DNA from: Straminergon stramineum
Lineage: Eukaryota; Streptophyta; Bryopsida; Hypnales; Calliergonaceae
Length of the DNA: 64,000 nt
Direction: 5' to 3'
Assembly: GCA_963920665.1 (NCBI GenBank)
Contig: OY987266.1
Coordinates: 8,003,001 to 8,067,000 of the forward strand
A program made the position numbers and the translations under genes. A model generated the notes under the pieces. That model ran no database searches, was not told the DNA's origin, and saw only the letters and a program-made list of their open reading frames with translations. Positions 11,390 to 23,819 of the stretch are shown here, in pieces; the stretch's first letter is position 1, and every line of letters begins with the position of its first letter.

Positions 11390-11740
11390 GTGGCAACGGC
11401 ACAGGGCACACTAGTAAGTTAATTATAGAGATACTGACCACAAACTCCGCAGGAAAAGCTGCGGCACCTCACCTCAGTGGCCATCAAGACCAGTGAGAGT
11501 GGATCCCCTCTGGAGCCACCAAGAACCTGCTCTCTGATATCAGAGTCCACGGAAGGGACGAGCCTCAGAAGTCCATAAACTTACAGTATTGTAAAAGTTC
11601 TCAGTCTGATATCGAATCCCGGGTGCTTGCCTTTGGCCCTGTCCCATTTGTCGTCGTCCGTCGTTGCCGTGACTTCTTCTTGACGGGATGATACATTCCA
11701 GCCCTATCAGGTCGAAGCTCTGGTATCGGAGCTTAGAGAT
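11390..11740 (+). repeat. Solo GC-rich head module, copy 1
   Basis: GC-rich island in AT-rich DNA. It begins with the same GGCAACGGCACAGGGCACAC as copy A at 23823. It contains the perfect 14-bp palindrome CTCTGATATCAGAG (11532-11545) and ends with GGTCGAAGCTCTGGTATCGG. In copies A and B the corresponding module carries the TATA box of the Ulp1 gene. Here it is followed by AT-rich repeat and no gene body. Confidence 0.6.
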
Positions 11741-12960
11741 TATGGAGGTCTTTTCTACTGGTCTTTTGGACTACTCTACCCTAACCTCATGGAAACCAAG
11801 TCCCCTCCAGATCTGGAGGCGCTTGAAGGTCTGGGAAGGTTCCTAAGACCGCAATTTTTGGTATGATTTTTTGAAACTTTCTTTCAAAGATAGAAAAACA
11901 TGTTAGCTTTCAAAAAATATAATTTTTTAATTTCAATTGGTCCCAAGGAGCAAAAGTTATGGCATCCTAAGTCCAAAATTGAGTTCGTTGGGTAGTACAA
12001 AAAAATTCTCTTAAAGGCCTGAATAAGATTCTCAATTTTTAAAAAAATTTCATTACAAAATATCTTTGTCTACTTGCAAAGATTGGATTCATTCTATTTG
12101 GACTTGTAATGTGGAAAATTATAGAAGGTCTTATTTTTTGGGCAATCAAAGAATCTTCTTCAAAAAATAACTTGTAGGATTCAATTTTGGATTCAATTTT
12201 CACAATTTTCAGAAACAAAAATTCCACAAGGTTTAGATCGCTTGCTCGAACAATATCATTGTTGAGTTTATTGTATTTCCATTCCATCTTAGAGATTTTA
12301 TCAATTTAGTTTTCCCTCTATCTCATGTACTTCACAATTTTTAAAGTGTGAAAATCTAGTTGTTGTTTTTAAAAATGATTTCCCATAGAATATCAACTCA
12401 ATTCTCACAATTTAAAAGAATTAAAATCAAAATGTAGAATAGCAATCTTTTAGGTTAACCCCTAGAAGCCCATGCAACCATTTTATGGTTGTGGCTTATC
12501 TTTGGGTAGTGCTTCTAGGTGGATTTTATTTTCATTTTCAAATTTTTTTTAATGCAAACTAGAGAGGGTTGTCTTTGAATTTTCACATTCTAAACTAAAA
12601 TTTCTATAGTCAAAAAAATTATAAGGAATTTTTTTTAAAAATGACTAGTATTTGTTTGGTGTTATTAAATCTACTATTTGAAAAAAATATTGATGATTCC
12701 ATAATTGATTTTATGCCATTTTACAAAACCATTGGAACTATGACTTTAGCCAAAGATTAAAAAAAAGGAGAGCTAAATATAGAAATTGCACTTTTTGTGA
12801 ATTTTTTATGTTAAAAATTTTGAACTCATTTGAAGCAAATCTATAAATAGTTTTGAACCTTTGACTACATGAATATTTTTTACTTTTGATTCTATACGTA
12901 GTTTCCTCTAATAAAAATTTCAAAAAAGTTATGAAACTCATATTTTATGACATAATTTGG
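11486..12960 (+). repeat. Long direct repeat, copy 1 (partner 42335-43680)
   Basis: From the head palindrome through the AT-rich stretch (GGTATGATTTTTTGAAACTTTC, then GCCCATGCAACCA, then TGATTCCATAATTGATTTTATG) this matches 42335-43680 almost line by line. The similarity is much higher than among the other module copies. A TTAACCCCTAGAAG motif at 12455 resembles the left end of the TTAA family, but no right end was found. Confidence 0.65.
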
Positions 12961-13920
12961 GGTTTGTTTAAAATTTGGGGGCCTTCTAGGATTAAGAAGA
13001 TTCAAAGTTTTATAATCTAGTTAAGCAAGGTGCAAAAACTCTATTTCTTTTTCTTTTAAATATTTATATCTTTTTATCTATCTCATCAAAAAAAATTTAA
13101 TTTCTTCTATACATTCTTGTACTAGTCTGGTGCAAGATCCTATGGTTAAATATGCAAGAAGAGACAATTTTTAAGAGTTTTGCACTTTGTAACAAAAAAT
13201 GGCAGTTTTAAATGTTTTTTGATGGAATAAAGGCATTGGTTATGTAGGAACTAGTGATCCCCTAATCTCCTTCACTATTATTACTATTCTATGCAATTAA
13301 AGAGATGGGTTTGAAACCTTGCTCTAAAACTTGTTGGACTATTTTTTGTAAACTTTTTGGTTGTCAAAATCGCAACTTTCTCAAACTTTTGATTGTTGAA
13401 ATGGTCAACATCCAAAGAATTTAGTTATTGAAGCCATAATTTTTTTTACAAACACATGATTTTATTCAAATAATCTATCACAAACTAAGACATCAATAGA
13501 ATATTGTAAACCTCAAATATAACATCTCTTTACCCTTAGCAAATGGAGACCTTTAGGTCATCAAAAAATATTTAAAAATATGATTTCTAGTACAAAACAA
13601 AAAAGTAAGAAAATTGATTTTATTGCAAATCTCACTATTTGATTTTGTAATGGAATAGCATGAGAATGTGTAAAATAAATTTTAGAAACTTGATAATTTA
13701 GATTGCAAGATATTTGCGTTTAACCCCTAAAAGACCAATTGATCATTTTATAGCTCTTGTCCAACTTTAAAGACTACCTAGAGTCCTCCAAAAATACTTT
13801 TCTTAAAATTTCATATTTTTCTCAAACTATCATTTCATAGTTGAAAAAAAACTTTTAATTTAAACAAAATCTCTTCCATGAGTGATTTCTTGAAGTCAAA
13901 CACTACAAGAAATGCTAACT
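12961..13920. other. AT-rich non-coding DNA
   Basis: No gene. It carries the dispersed motif around ACTAGTCTGGTGCAAGATCC (compare 21940, 46690) and a possible left end of the TTAA family (TTAACCCCTAAAAGACC at 13720) without a matching right end. Confidence 0.45.
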
Positions 13921-13923
13921 AAG

Positions 13924-14172
13924 GCCATATTCATTATATTGAGACTTTTCACAGTCTCATTTTTATCCTCGACTTGAGAATTAACTGCTTTATCACTTTA
14001 CTAGTATTTTTTATAAATAGGTAACAACATCAACTTTTAGAATTTCATTATAAGATCACTATTTGAGCATTATTTATTTTTGGTTTCAATTACTATTTTT
14101 TTTAAATGAATTTTCCAATAACTAGCATTCTATCTCAAAATTTGTGAAAAGTCTCAATATAATGAATATGGC
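13924..14172. mobile_element. MITE with perfect 30-bp terminal inverted repeats
   Basis: 13924-13953 (GCCATATTCATTATATTGAG and on) is the exact reverse complement of 14143-14172. The 249-bp element is AT-rich with no coding frame. Left and right flanks both contain CACTAC within 25 bases, but no clean target duplication is visible, so the superfamily is open. Confidence 0.75.
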
Positions 14173-14534
14173 TTTATCACTACAGATTGTTTTAGGTTAG
14201 AAACCTAATCTATCACAGGCCATCTCAAGAAAACAATTCTATAGGTGTACAAGTATACAAGGGGGTGATTGGTTGTAACATATAGTCAATGGACACCATC
14301 AATTGAAATTTATGTTTTACCAACATACCTCACTTAATTTTTAGGCTCTAAAAACAGTGTTTCATTACTCTAATCCAACTATGAAAAATGGCATGCATGT
14401 ACTTCACTATTCATAATTGCATTTGGTCTAAAATTACAAGCTCTTTTAAAAAAAATGGAGATATAGGCTCCAAAGTCTATAAAGTTTTTAAAGAGTGATG
14501 GCCCCAACCCCCTTTAGATTAGTTTGGTGGGGAG
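14173..14534 (+). other. AT-rich flank ending in a polypurine tract
   Basis: Non-coding. Its last bases, TTTGGTGGGGAG at 14523-14534, look like the polypurine tract that precedes a 3' LTR. Confidence 0.4.
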
Positions 14535-15200
14535 TGTGACAACCTAGACCCTCCAAGCAAAGAACCTACTAGTGTCATAATATACTAAATTTAGATGTTG
14601 ACTATCAAGACTATGCAAGCAAAATCACAACCTACCTAATTTCACATTCAATGCATTAAACAAGTGAACTTACAAATATACATCTCATACATCACCTAAT
14701 CCAAGAGTTCAATTTTCAATAGTGTCAATGGACACTTAAGGCCCATGGGCAATCTTCCCTAAGCCTTCAATTCATCAAATTTTTTTTCCTAAGTCAAGCA
14801 ATACATTCATTCACAGCCAAGACGGCAATAAACCCCCTTGTAGTAGAATGACCGTCATATCTTTGTTACTGCTTGCCTACTAGTGCACCTAGGTTTTTTG
14901 GAAAGTTCACTTCAAAATCTACAACTTCTCTAAATTAAGCTCCATTACCTTCAAGGTTCTTTAGATATCATCCCTCAAAGTTAAAAGTTTTGATTGACCT
15001 TAGCAACCAACACCCTTGCAATAGATAGACTATTATGTCTTTTTTATTGATTGCCTTCTATTGCACCTAGGCTTTTTGAAAAGCTAAATTAAAGATCTAC
15101 CATCTATCCAGAATTAAGTCCCATTGCCTTCAAAGTTCTTCAAATATCATCCCATACAATTGACAATCTTGGTCACACTTGGCAACCAACATCCTCACTC
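14535..15200 (+). mobile_element. LTR retrotransposon 3' LTR fragment, split by the CACTA element
   Basis: TGTGACAACC at 14535 directly after a G-rich polypurine tract is the usual junction of internal region and 3' LTR in plant Gypsy-type elements. No gag or pol coding remains upstream. The LTR would continue past the CACTA insertion from 20212, but I cannot place its 3' end. Confidence 0.45.
14835..15190 (+). repeat. Tandem duplication, about 178-bp unit, two copies
   Basis: Units begin at CCCTTG 14835 and 15013. Both contain TTGCACCTAGG or GTGCACCTAGG, then CATTACCTTCAAGG or CATTGCCTTCAAAG, then ATATCATCCC, then GGCAACCAACA or AGCAACCAACA. Identity is roughly three quarters by eye. The array lies inside the presumed LTR and ends where the CACTA element was inserted. 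Confidence 0.65.
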
Positions 15201-15239
15201 CACTACAACAAAACGAGTGTTTTATGATTGCAATGAGTG

Positions 15240-16010
15240 GTAAAATCTCAAAATATGACTCATGTAGAAAACATTGTAGATGACGCGTGATATGACTAGG
15301 TCTAGTCATTACCGACTAGTCAAATTTTTCATGAGTCATATTTGTAGTCATATGGGTTCGGGGTATAATTATACATTTATTGCCTATGTGGCGTATACAT
15401 TGACTATCCTTGGAGGCTTGACTTTTTCTTGAGCTACTTGAGAAAATGAAAAAAAAGCCTATGTGGCATATGACTCCATGTAGTCATATTTTAAGCTGAC
15501 ATGGAATATGACTACGGTTAGTTATATTTTGGTTGTTGTGGCATATGATTTCTTGTAGTCATATTTTGGGCTGATGTGGAATATGACTTCTATGAGTCAT
15601 ATTTTTGGTTGATGTGAAAAATGACTCTCGTGAGTCATATTTTTTGTCGATGTGAAAAATGACTCTCATGAGTCATATTCTCTACATGTTGATGTAAAAA
15701 TGACTCTAAAGAATTATATTTTTTGTTGATGTAAAATATGACTTTCATGAGTCATATTTTTTATTGATGTGAAATATGACTAATATAAGTCATATTTTGA
15801 CTCATGTAGTAGTTCACATGGAATGTTACTTATAATTTTATGATTGAATGTAGTCATAATTTTAAAAGTATAGAGTCACATTATTGGCATGATTGTGAGC
15901 ATTATATAACTTTCAACAAGTCATATTTTGGCTAAGATATATTATAAAATATGACTCAAGCAAGTAATATTTATAACTGAGGTAACTTAACGTTTATAGT
16001 AGCTTTTGTC
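15240..16010. repeat. Left subterminal repeats of the CACTA element
   Basis: About ten degenerate units of roughly 50 bases, clearest between 15540 and 15800. Each has an imperfect palindrome of the form ATATGACT...AGTCATAT followed by TTTTGTTGATGTG. The inverted GTCATA motif recurs at the right end. Confidence 0.8.
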
Positions 16011-16589
16011 ATAAACTACAATCACATTCCATACATTCTAAATTGACGTGAGGCGTTGCAATCATGCATCAACATGGTTTAGTAGTTGAATAAATGACTC
16101 CATCCAATAAAAACTAAGTATATATGATTTTGGAGATGTACAAGAGATACTTGTATTGAAGGAAGAAAATGCAAGAAAAATGTGACTCTTTTCAATGACA
16201 TTTATTAGTCACTAACACAAAACATATTACAATAACACTCTGTAAATGTATATTCATACATGCTCTAGGACCTATATTCCTTACAAAAATGTGAAGAAGT
16301 TGCCTCTCTAATGTTGTAAGTAACCTCCGATAACTTCATTTCAACTTTAAGTGCCTACATTGTAATGAAAGGGGTTAATATATAGTGAATGAACAATATA
16401 GTTCAATCTTCAAAGATTTAAGGCAACAAAAAATATGAAGCACAAGTTTAAAATAAGAAAAATTCATAACGACTATATCTTTAGAAATCGCAAATAAATA
16501 AGAAGAAAGAACAACAATAGTGATAAAGGGAACAAGAACTAGAAGTCGACAAGTGTTAAAAGGTAATAATAAGCAAGAAGAATTAAGAA

Positions 16590-17130
16590 TTAAGATGTAA
16601 CAAAAAGACAAGAGATACAACTTAAGATGCAATAAAATGCAACAAATAACAAGAAAAAACAAGAATTAAAAAGAAACAAGAAACACAAGTTAAAATGCAT
16701 CAAAAAGAAATTAAAAGTAAAAACTAAGAAGCAAAAAGAAACAAGAACTAGGAAACAAGAATTAAGATGTAACAAGAAGAAACTAGAAGTAAGAATTAAG
16801 ACTTAAGAAGCAATAAAAAGTAAGAACTAAGAAGCAAGAATTAAGATGTAACGAGAGAAAACTAAAAGCAAAGAGTAAAAACTAAGAAGCAAAAGGAGGC
16901 AGAAGCTAAAAAACAAGAATTAAGAAGTAATAAGAAGAAGCTACAAATAAGAATCAAGAACTAAGAAGCAACAAAAAGTAAGAACTAGGAAGCAAGAATT
17001 AAGAAGTAACAAGAAGAAACTAGAAGCAAGAATTAAGAACTAAGAAGAAACAAAAAGTAAGAAGCAAGAAGCAAGAAGCGAAAGCTAAAAAACAAGAAGA
17101 AACGAAACGTAAAAAACAACAAAAAACAAT
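16590..17130. repeat. Purine-rich degenerate tandem repeats inside the CACTA element
   Basis: Repeated AACAAGAAG, ACTAGAAGCAAG and AATTAAGAAG phrases with a period of about 40-60 bases. The plus strand is almost pure purine for 500 bases. Leu/Phe-rich open frames on the minus strand are a by-product and are not called. Confidence 0.75.
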
Positions 17131-19664
17131 GAAGAAGAAGAAATGGCGGCGAGGGTTTTGAAACCCTAAATCAATAGTGGCTACATAGAAGTGGTGGCTA
17201 GGGTTTTAAAAGCCTAGTCATGCACATGACTTGCTTTAGTCATGTGACTTGATGTAGTCATGCAAGTTAATAAATATGATTATACTATGCAACCAAGTTA
17301 TTTTAACAACAAAATTTACTACAAAGTGAACGTTTATTGCAATACAACTCTACAAAATGTCTAAAGGGAAGTTACAAGGCCTTAAGCACTTGTAGTTATA
17401 GCAAAAAAAAGACAACTAAACAAATGTCTTGCATCAATCAAAGTATATACGTCCATATACTAACTGTATATGAGTAAAAGTATTTAAAAAAGGCATTATT
17501 TAAAAACATCTTTGCATTTGAAAAAGAGATTATACTTTTATAATCTATATCTTTGTAAAAACATTCAAACAACCATCTTTTAATTGCAATACAACCCTAT
17601 GTATCACGGTGAGCTTCAATCTTCATATGAATAATTTTGTGACTTCTAAACAGCCCTATAGAGACCCTCTATAAATAGGGCTTATATGACATTGCAAAGA
17701 ACTTTTCTAAGAAAGAGACAAACTTCAATACATGATATATGTGAGTGTTTTATCTATATCCTTAAGATAAAAGCAAACACAACTATATTTTTTTTTTTTG
17801 AACTTCAAATCCTAAGTTGAGTATTTAATTATTGTTCAATGGGCATTCTAAGAAATGAACAATTTTTTTCTAATGATAAACTATAAGTGATTCACATCTA
17901 AACTAAAACACACACAAACTATAAAAATTAAAGGTTTTAGATGGTTTTGGCCAATTTAGGCCAAAATTCTAGATCTCCAAATCCAAGTTGAGAAATTAAA
18001 AAATTTGTTAGCTTAAGTTGTAAAACGTTGCATGCCTATTCTAAAATCGTAAAGACATTTATAATGGAATGTTTTTAGCAAAAAATTATAGATGGATGAA
18101 GGTTTGTTTCTAATTTATTCTTCAAAATTTCATCCAACATTTTCTTTTAGCCTATAATTTTAAATTCATTCATACTTTTAAAATGAAATTCTAAATGTCA
18201 CTAAATTTCAAGTTTCCTTTTTAGCTTGGATGAAGTTTGGTATTTTTTATCCAAAACTAATGCCATAGATTATCTAATTTCATCGTATTCTATCTTCCAT
18301 AATTTTTACCTATTTTTTAAAGTGTGATATGTTACTAGAATCCTCTACAAATTAACTAAATAATCTTGAATTCAAAATTGGATTTAATAAATTCTTAGAG
18401 GTTTGACCTAAACCTCTAATTTGTAGCGCAACTATAGTTTCTACAAGAAAAAAAAACTAAGTGCCAAATTGAAGGACATGCTTTGGAATTTGTTTTCACA
18501 ACATCCCCATTCTTCAATATGTATATTGTAATTGTATCATGAGGTTTACTTTCATTCATTTTTGTTGCATTTTTTGTGTTTTTGGATACAACTTAAATAA
18601 CAACTTTTACAACAAGGGGTATAAATTAGATATATGATCTCATTCTTTTCTTTGAATCTATTTCTTTCTACTTCCATCTCTTGACTTTCTCCAAATTATT
18701 TTCAACATTTTTTGTTTTTTTCCTTCATTTTTTGAGGTAGTTTAGAATTGCAATCTTTGACTTCTATTACTACTAATTGATTTTTAATTACTCTAGGAAT
18801 CAAACAATTGTAATGATATGAACCTCATAAGCGCTAACTAAATACCTACTTAAGACTTTAAAACTTCATTTGATCAACTATGTGTATTATAATCAACAAT
18901 CTTTGTTTATTACATAGTCAAATTCCTATAAAGGGGTCAAATTAATCTCCTAACCATGTCCAAAGCTTTGAGTAGCAATTTGGAACCTATGCTTCTTCTT
19001 CAAACACTTAGAGACTCTCAACACAAATCGCACTCCTCACTTACTCTTGTTGCATGGCCACTTGGGTATGAATTTTTTTCACACTTTTATTTCTTCTCTT
19101 TGAATTATATTTTTTTCAATCTTCAAGTATTTTTTTCTAAACTCTATAGCCTTTAATCTACATCACTAGTTTAAATGCATTAGATTTCACTTTGCATTAG
19201 CCATCACAATCAATTAGCATAATTACCCAATCCCACAACAAATTCTAGTAGTGGGTCAAGGTAGGCTCGGTTTTTATCTTGTATTCTCAGGCTTAGTCCC
19301 GCCTTGGTGTTTTAAATTGTCTATAGGTTTTTATTCCTCTCTAATTTTTACTTAAATACTCAAATACAAATTGATTATCTCCTATTATTAATTGTTTTAT
19401 TCTTCTCTACTCCTTTTCTAATTCCTATGAAAATTTTAAATATATTAATTGAAATATAAACATGTGCCACCCCAAATTATTTGGACATTAATTCTGTAAT
19501 AGACACATCATGCAAAAGAAAAGAATTTATTTTAATAGGTATTAAACAAAGTCATGCTTTCATCTCAAGGAATGGCCTCTAAGGGCAAAATATAAAAGAC
19601 CCATCTTAGATTGCCCACCTCTTTCGTAGGCTTAGCCTCCCCCCCCAAAATAACTATCAAAGAA

Positions 19665-20200
19665 ATGTATCTACAAAATATGACTATAAAATATGACTAA
19701 AGTGAAATTATGAATGACAAATATGATTTAGCACTCTCCAGATATATTCCCCACCCAAATTTTCTTCAAGTTGCCCAAAAAAAAAAATGCGACTATCATA
19801 AAAATATAACTACAAAATATGATTGACTCAAAAATATGACTAAAGTGAAATTATGACTAGCAAATATGATTTAGCACTCTCTAAATATATTCCCCGCCCA
19901 AATTTTCTTCAAGTTGTCCAAAAGAAAAAAATGTGACTATCATAAAAATATGATTGCAAGATATGACTAATAAATATGACTGTGCGTTCCCCAAACATTT
20001 TCCCTATGAAGCCCTATGAAATATTTTGGCGTTCCCAATGAACACATACTATACGTCCACAACATACAAGGCCAAAACATGACTAACAATCATATTCGTA
20101 GTCATATTTTTCTTCAAAGAGTTGGCCTCCAAAAATATGACTACAAATAGTCGCCAGTCATCCTCAATCATATTTTTGTAGTCACAAAACACCCGTTTTC
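19665..20200. repeat. Right subterminal repeats of the CACTA element
   Basis: Two long units about 144 bases apart share ATATGATTTAGCACTCTC, ATATATTCCCC and AAATTTTCTTCAAGTTG (19713 and 19857), followed by shorter ATATGACTA motifs up to the right TIR. Confidence 0.7.
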
Positions 20201-20211
20201 GTGTAGTGCTC

Positions 20212-23160
20212 AAAAATCTACTCTACTCATTTTTCCTAATTTTTTCCTACAAGAAAGTGAGGATTTATATGATGAATCTTCTAACTCATAATTTTAACCC
20301 AATCTCCCCAATCTCTCAAAATTCAAAAAACTCCTCATTCAAAACTCCAAAAGCTAGAAACATACACAGATGGAAAAAACAAGAGAGAGTGAGAAAGCTC
20401 CAAACCCTAATTTCCTACACTTAAACACTTTAGTTTCTTGATTTCATCCATTAAACTTCATCCCTACTCTAATTTACTCTAAATCACATGATATTGCTAT
20501 AAAACACACTAATTTGTTGTAACATGAGCTACTTTAATATGAACATCCCTAATTTACTATAAATCTCATTACTTTATTATTTTCCCCCTATTTTAGTGTG
20601 TCTACTACTGAGTTAATATTCTAGTATTTATTTTAACTCTACTATTTAGTTTTGTATTTGAGTTTTTGATTTCTAATTAATATCTAATGCAATTTTCTAC
20701 TCATAGTATTTTGTTTCTAATCCCTTCTCATTTAACTATTTGCCTAATTTGCTTAATTTTTCAAATCTTACTTAAAGTCTTTTTCATTTAAAAGTCCAAT
20801 GTTTCCCCAGCATTTTCTCATCATTCTCACATAATTGTATTTCCAATATTTTGCACCATTGTCCTAAAATTCCCTTTTCTATCTATTGAAAACTTATTAA
20901 TTTGTAGTTATGCATTAATTCATTATATTACTAATCTCTCACTTGCAATTTCATCTAAATTGTTTAAGTTTCATTAATTATAAATTATGAGCTAATGTGG
21001 TGGCTCACAAAGTCATTTTGTGTAGGAAGAGAAATTGATTTTTTTTCAAAAAAAAGAAATTTTGAATGAATATATCTCAAAATCACTACAATTAAAATCT
21101 TTGGAAATTGGAAGGTAGACCAATTTGATAATGATGAACAAAATTTTTCAATTAGATTTTTCATTTTTTCAATACAACAACTAATACTTTCATTTCAAAA
21201 CAAGAAGTTTGGAAGTGATTTTGGAAGGAGGACCCCCTTGGGCCTAAAGTCCTAAAGTTCCTATGTGAGACTCTTAGGATTTTGGGTAGGCTTGTGTGAT
21301 CTCAATTTTTGACATGATTTTTTGAAACTTTTTTTCAAGATAGGAAATTAGATTAGCTTTCTAAGAATATAATTTTTATTTCAATCAATGTCCGAGAAAA
21401 AAAGTTATGCCTCCCTAAGTTGAAAAAGAAACTCAAGGGGCAACCAAAATAATTTTTTGCAAAAAATTGAATATTTTTTAATTTAATTTTGTTCTCAAAG
21501 ATTACACTTTTATCGACATTTGAAGCTTTGAATCATTCTATTTGGACTATTGATGAGAAAGTTATGGATGATCTTGTTTTTTGAGAAATCTAAGCATCTT
21601 GTAGAACAAATTAGTTATAGAATTCATTTTTTAATGGAATTTTTAGAGTTTTTCAAAATAGTTCTAGACAAGGTTAAGTTTACTTGATAGAACAATCTCA
21701 CCATTGGGTTTATTGGGTTTCAATTCCATCTTAGAGCTATTAATGGTTTAGTTTCCCCTTCAATCTTGAACCTACTTCTACTTAACAATTTTTTCATGAG
21801 TGAGGATTAGATGTTTTTTTGTTGAATTTTTTTTCCTAGATTCTCAACTAAATTCTTTAAAGTAAAAAATTTTAAAATCAAAATCAGTAGTGTAAAAAAT
21901 CTAGTCAAGCAAAGTGTAAGAAAATTTGAAATTTCTTCTATACATTCTTATACTAGTTTAGTAGAAGATCTAACGGTTAGATATGAGGAATTTTTTTAAA
22001 AAGTTCTTTGCTCTTTGCAATAGAAATGGTAGTTTTGAGTAGTCTTTGATGGGAAAAAGGCCTTTTGACTTTAGGTGTTCAAAAACATTTTGTGTTGGAA
22101 AATGGAGTTGAAAGTTTGGGAATAATAATTCAAAAGAAAAAAAATATTCATTTCCATTCTTTAAAGATTTGTTTGATCAAAATAGGTAACTAAAGGATAG
22201 AAGGAAAAACTAAATTGATAATAGCTATAAGTTGGACTTGAAACACATTGTAGTAGTCAAATTGTTCTGACAAGTAAATTAAACTTTAAGGATATTTCTT
22301 TCAAAAACAATTATGAAAATTGAGTAAAAAATGAAACTACTACAAATTTAGGAAAAGGGTGGTTCTTACTTGCCACATTTTGTTTTTGGAAAATAAGATT
22401 TGATTAATGCTAAAAATATATATTTCTCCAATATTATTTTTTTTCACCATAAAAATTTCCATCTTTTGAAAAAATAATTTCTATAAAATTTGGTATCTAA
22501 ATTTCTTTTCTGCCAAACCTACCCTACAACTATAATAATATGTTGTTTTTTAAGACAAGGCTTTGATTGCCTACAAAACAAGTTCAATATCTTTCTCAAC
22601 AATAATCAAAATGTAATGAATCAAATCTTTCTACTAGACATAAGTATACATTTTTGAAATTTCTTATTTCAAGTTATTTTGTTATTTTTGTTGCCTATGC
22701 TCTACTATTTTTAGTTTTCAAAGTGAAATAAATTTACTTTTGAGCACCCATGGAAACACAGCTTACATTCCAACAAAGCTAATACATTTTTCTATCTTTA
22801 AAAAAGTTTCAAAACTCATGCCAAGAATTGAGATTATAGGAATGTTCTTGGACCTTCATTTGTCCTTTGAGGGGACACTTGGGACTGTAGGTAATAAATA
22901 TGTCAAACTTTAGTCCAACTAAGGTATAAACAAACAAATATTACAATTGAAAAAATTTCTTATCATTAATTATAAATGATTTATATTAGATCTTATTGGC
23001 AACTAAAAAAGGATTTCAACTCACTTTAGCATGTATTATTTAGAAACCATATGTATAAGTTATTGATTTTCAATAGACTACTCTCACTATAATAAAAATC
23101 TCTAGTGTACTCTTGTAAAGTATTATATGATGATTGTATATATTTTGTATAATTAATACC
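20212..23160. other. AT-rich non-coding DNA with dispersed repeat
   Basis: The first few hundred bases may continue the split LTR. 21230-22080 is a copy of the dispersed AT-rich family (ATCTCAATTTTTGACATG, then ACAATCTCACCATTGGG, then ACTAGTTTAGTAGAAGATC). No gene or RNA gene seen. Confidence 0.5.
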
Positions 23161-23819
23161 TAGGTTTTTGTGTTGCATTTTGGTTCAAATGTAAGTGCTC
23201 TGTTTTGGACAGTGTCAATTATGGATGTACACAAGGAAAGTGCACCTAAATGCACCAACTATTTTTGGGTGAAAAAAGGTTCATTAGATGTCTCAAAATT
23301 GTCATAAATGTGTAAGAGCAACCAATGGAAGGTTGAAGAGTTCTTCTAAACAACCAACGTGAGTCAAACAATGTCATGTTTTGAGGGTGTTTACTTAAGG
23401 GGAATCAAGTGGCATGAATTGGATGCACTATGTTTGCACTTTTGAAAATACACACATTAGTATGTGAGTGTCAAAAAACTACGAAAACAATTTGGGGGTG
23501 GTTTTTTCTCAAGGAAGCCAACATTCTTCCCCTTAAAAGCATCATTTCCACCACTAGGCTCTTGGGGGAGAAAACTTGCTGATTTTAGATGCACATACTA
23601 TGCTATCCATACTTGAAGTTAGGTTGTTTGTTTGTTACGTTGAGATCTTCGGGACTGTGCGCCCAATGGCTATGTGCTTCATATTGTCGGAAGGTCCTCA
23701 ACAAAGAGGGATGCATGGGCTTTGTTTGTGGCGTTTCAACCTATGGTGTGAAAGTTATTGAATTTCAAAGTTTTTTTGAATCAAAAAATTAGAAAACTAG
23801 AAAGTTACTTTGGCAATTA
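23160..23819 (+). repeat. Pre-head module upstream of copy A
   Basis: Non-coding. 23450-23580 matches 46830-46960 upstream of copy B (CACACATTA...GTGTGAGTGTC-type start, GGTTTTTTCTC, GCCAACATTCTTCCCC). 23590-23820 matches 10790-11000. This shows the duplication unit reaches well beyond the promoter. Confidence 0.6.

Larger units (their letters stand above)
15201..20208. mobile_element. Complete non-autonomous CACTA (En/Spm) transposon, 5,008 bp
   Basis: The left end reads CACTACAACAAAACGAGTG. The reverse complement of the right end reads CACTACACGAAAACGGGTG. Over 27 bases 23 are identical. The flanks are CTC (15198-15200) and CTC (20209-20211), the 3-bp duplication expected for CACTA elements. 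Subterminal regions are filled with short TATGAC / GTCATA repeats, which are the usual transposase binding sites of this superfamily. The interior has no TNP2-like transposase frame. It consists of purine-rich tandem repeats and AT-rich DNA, so the element would depend on a relative elsewhere for movement. Confidence 0.9.

Noticed and set aside
12455..13260. Another TTAA element starting CCCCTAGAAG
   Set aside because: No right end or second TTAA could be placed; the motif lies inside the longer direct repeat shared with 42335-43680.
16375..16775. Leu/Phe/Cys-rich open frames on the minus strand, like membrane proteins
   Set aside because: They are the complement of the purine-rich tandem repeat inside the CACTA element.
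15000..20300. CRISPR-like array from regularly spaced short repeats
   Set aside because: The repeats are degenerate subterminal motifs of a CACTA element in a plant genome, with no uniform repeat-spacer pattern.
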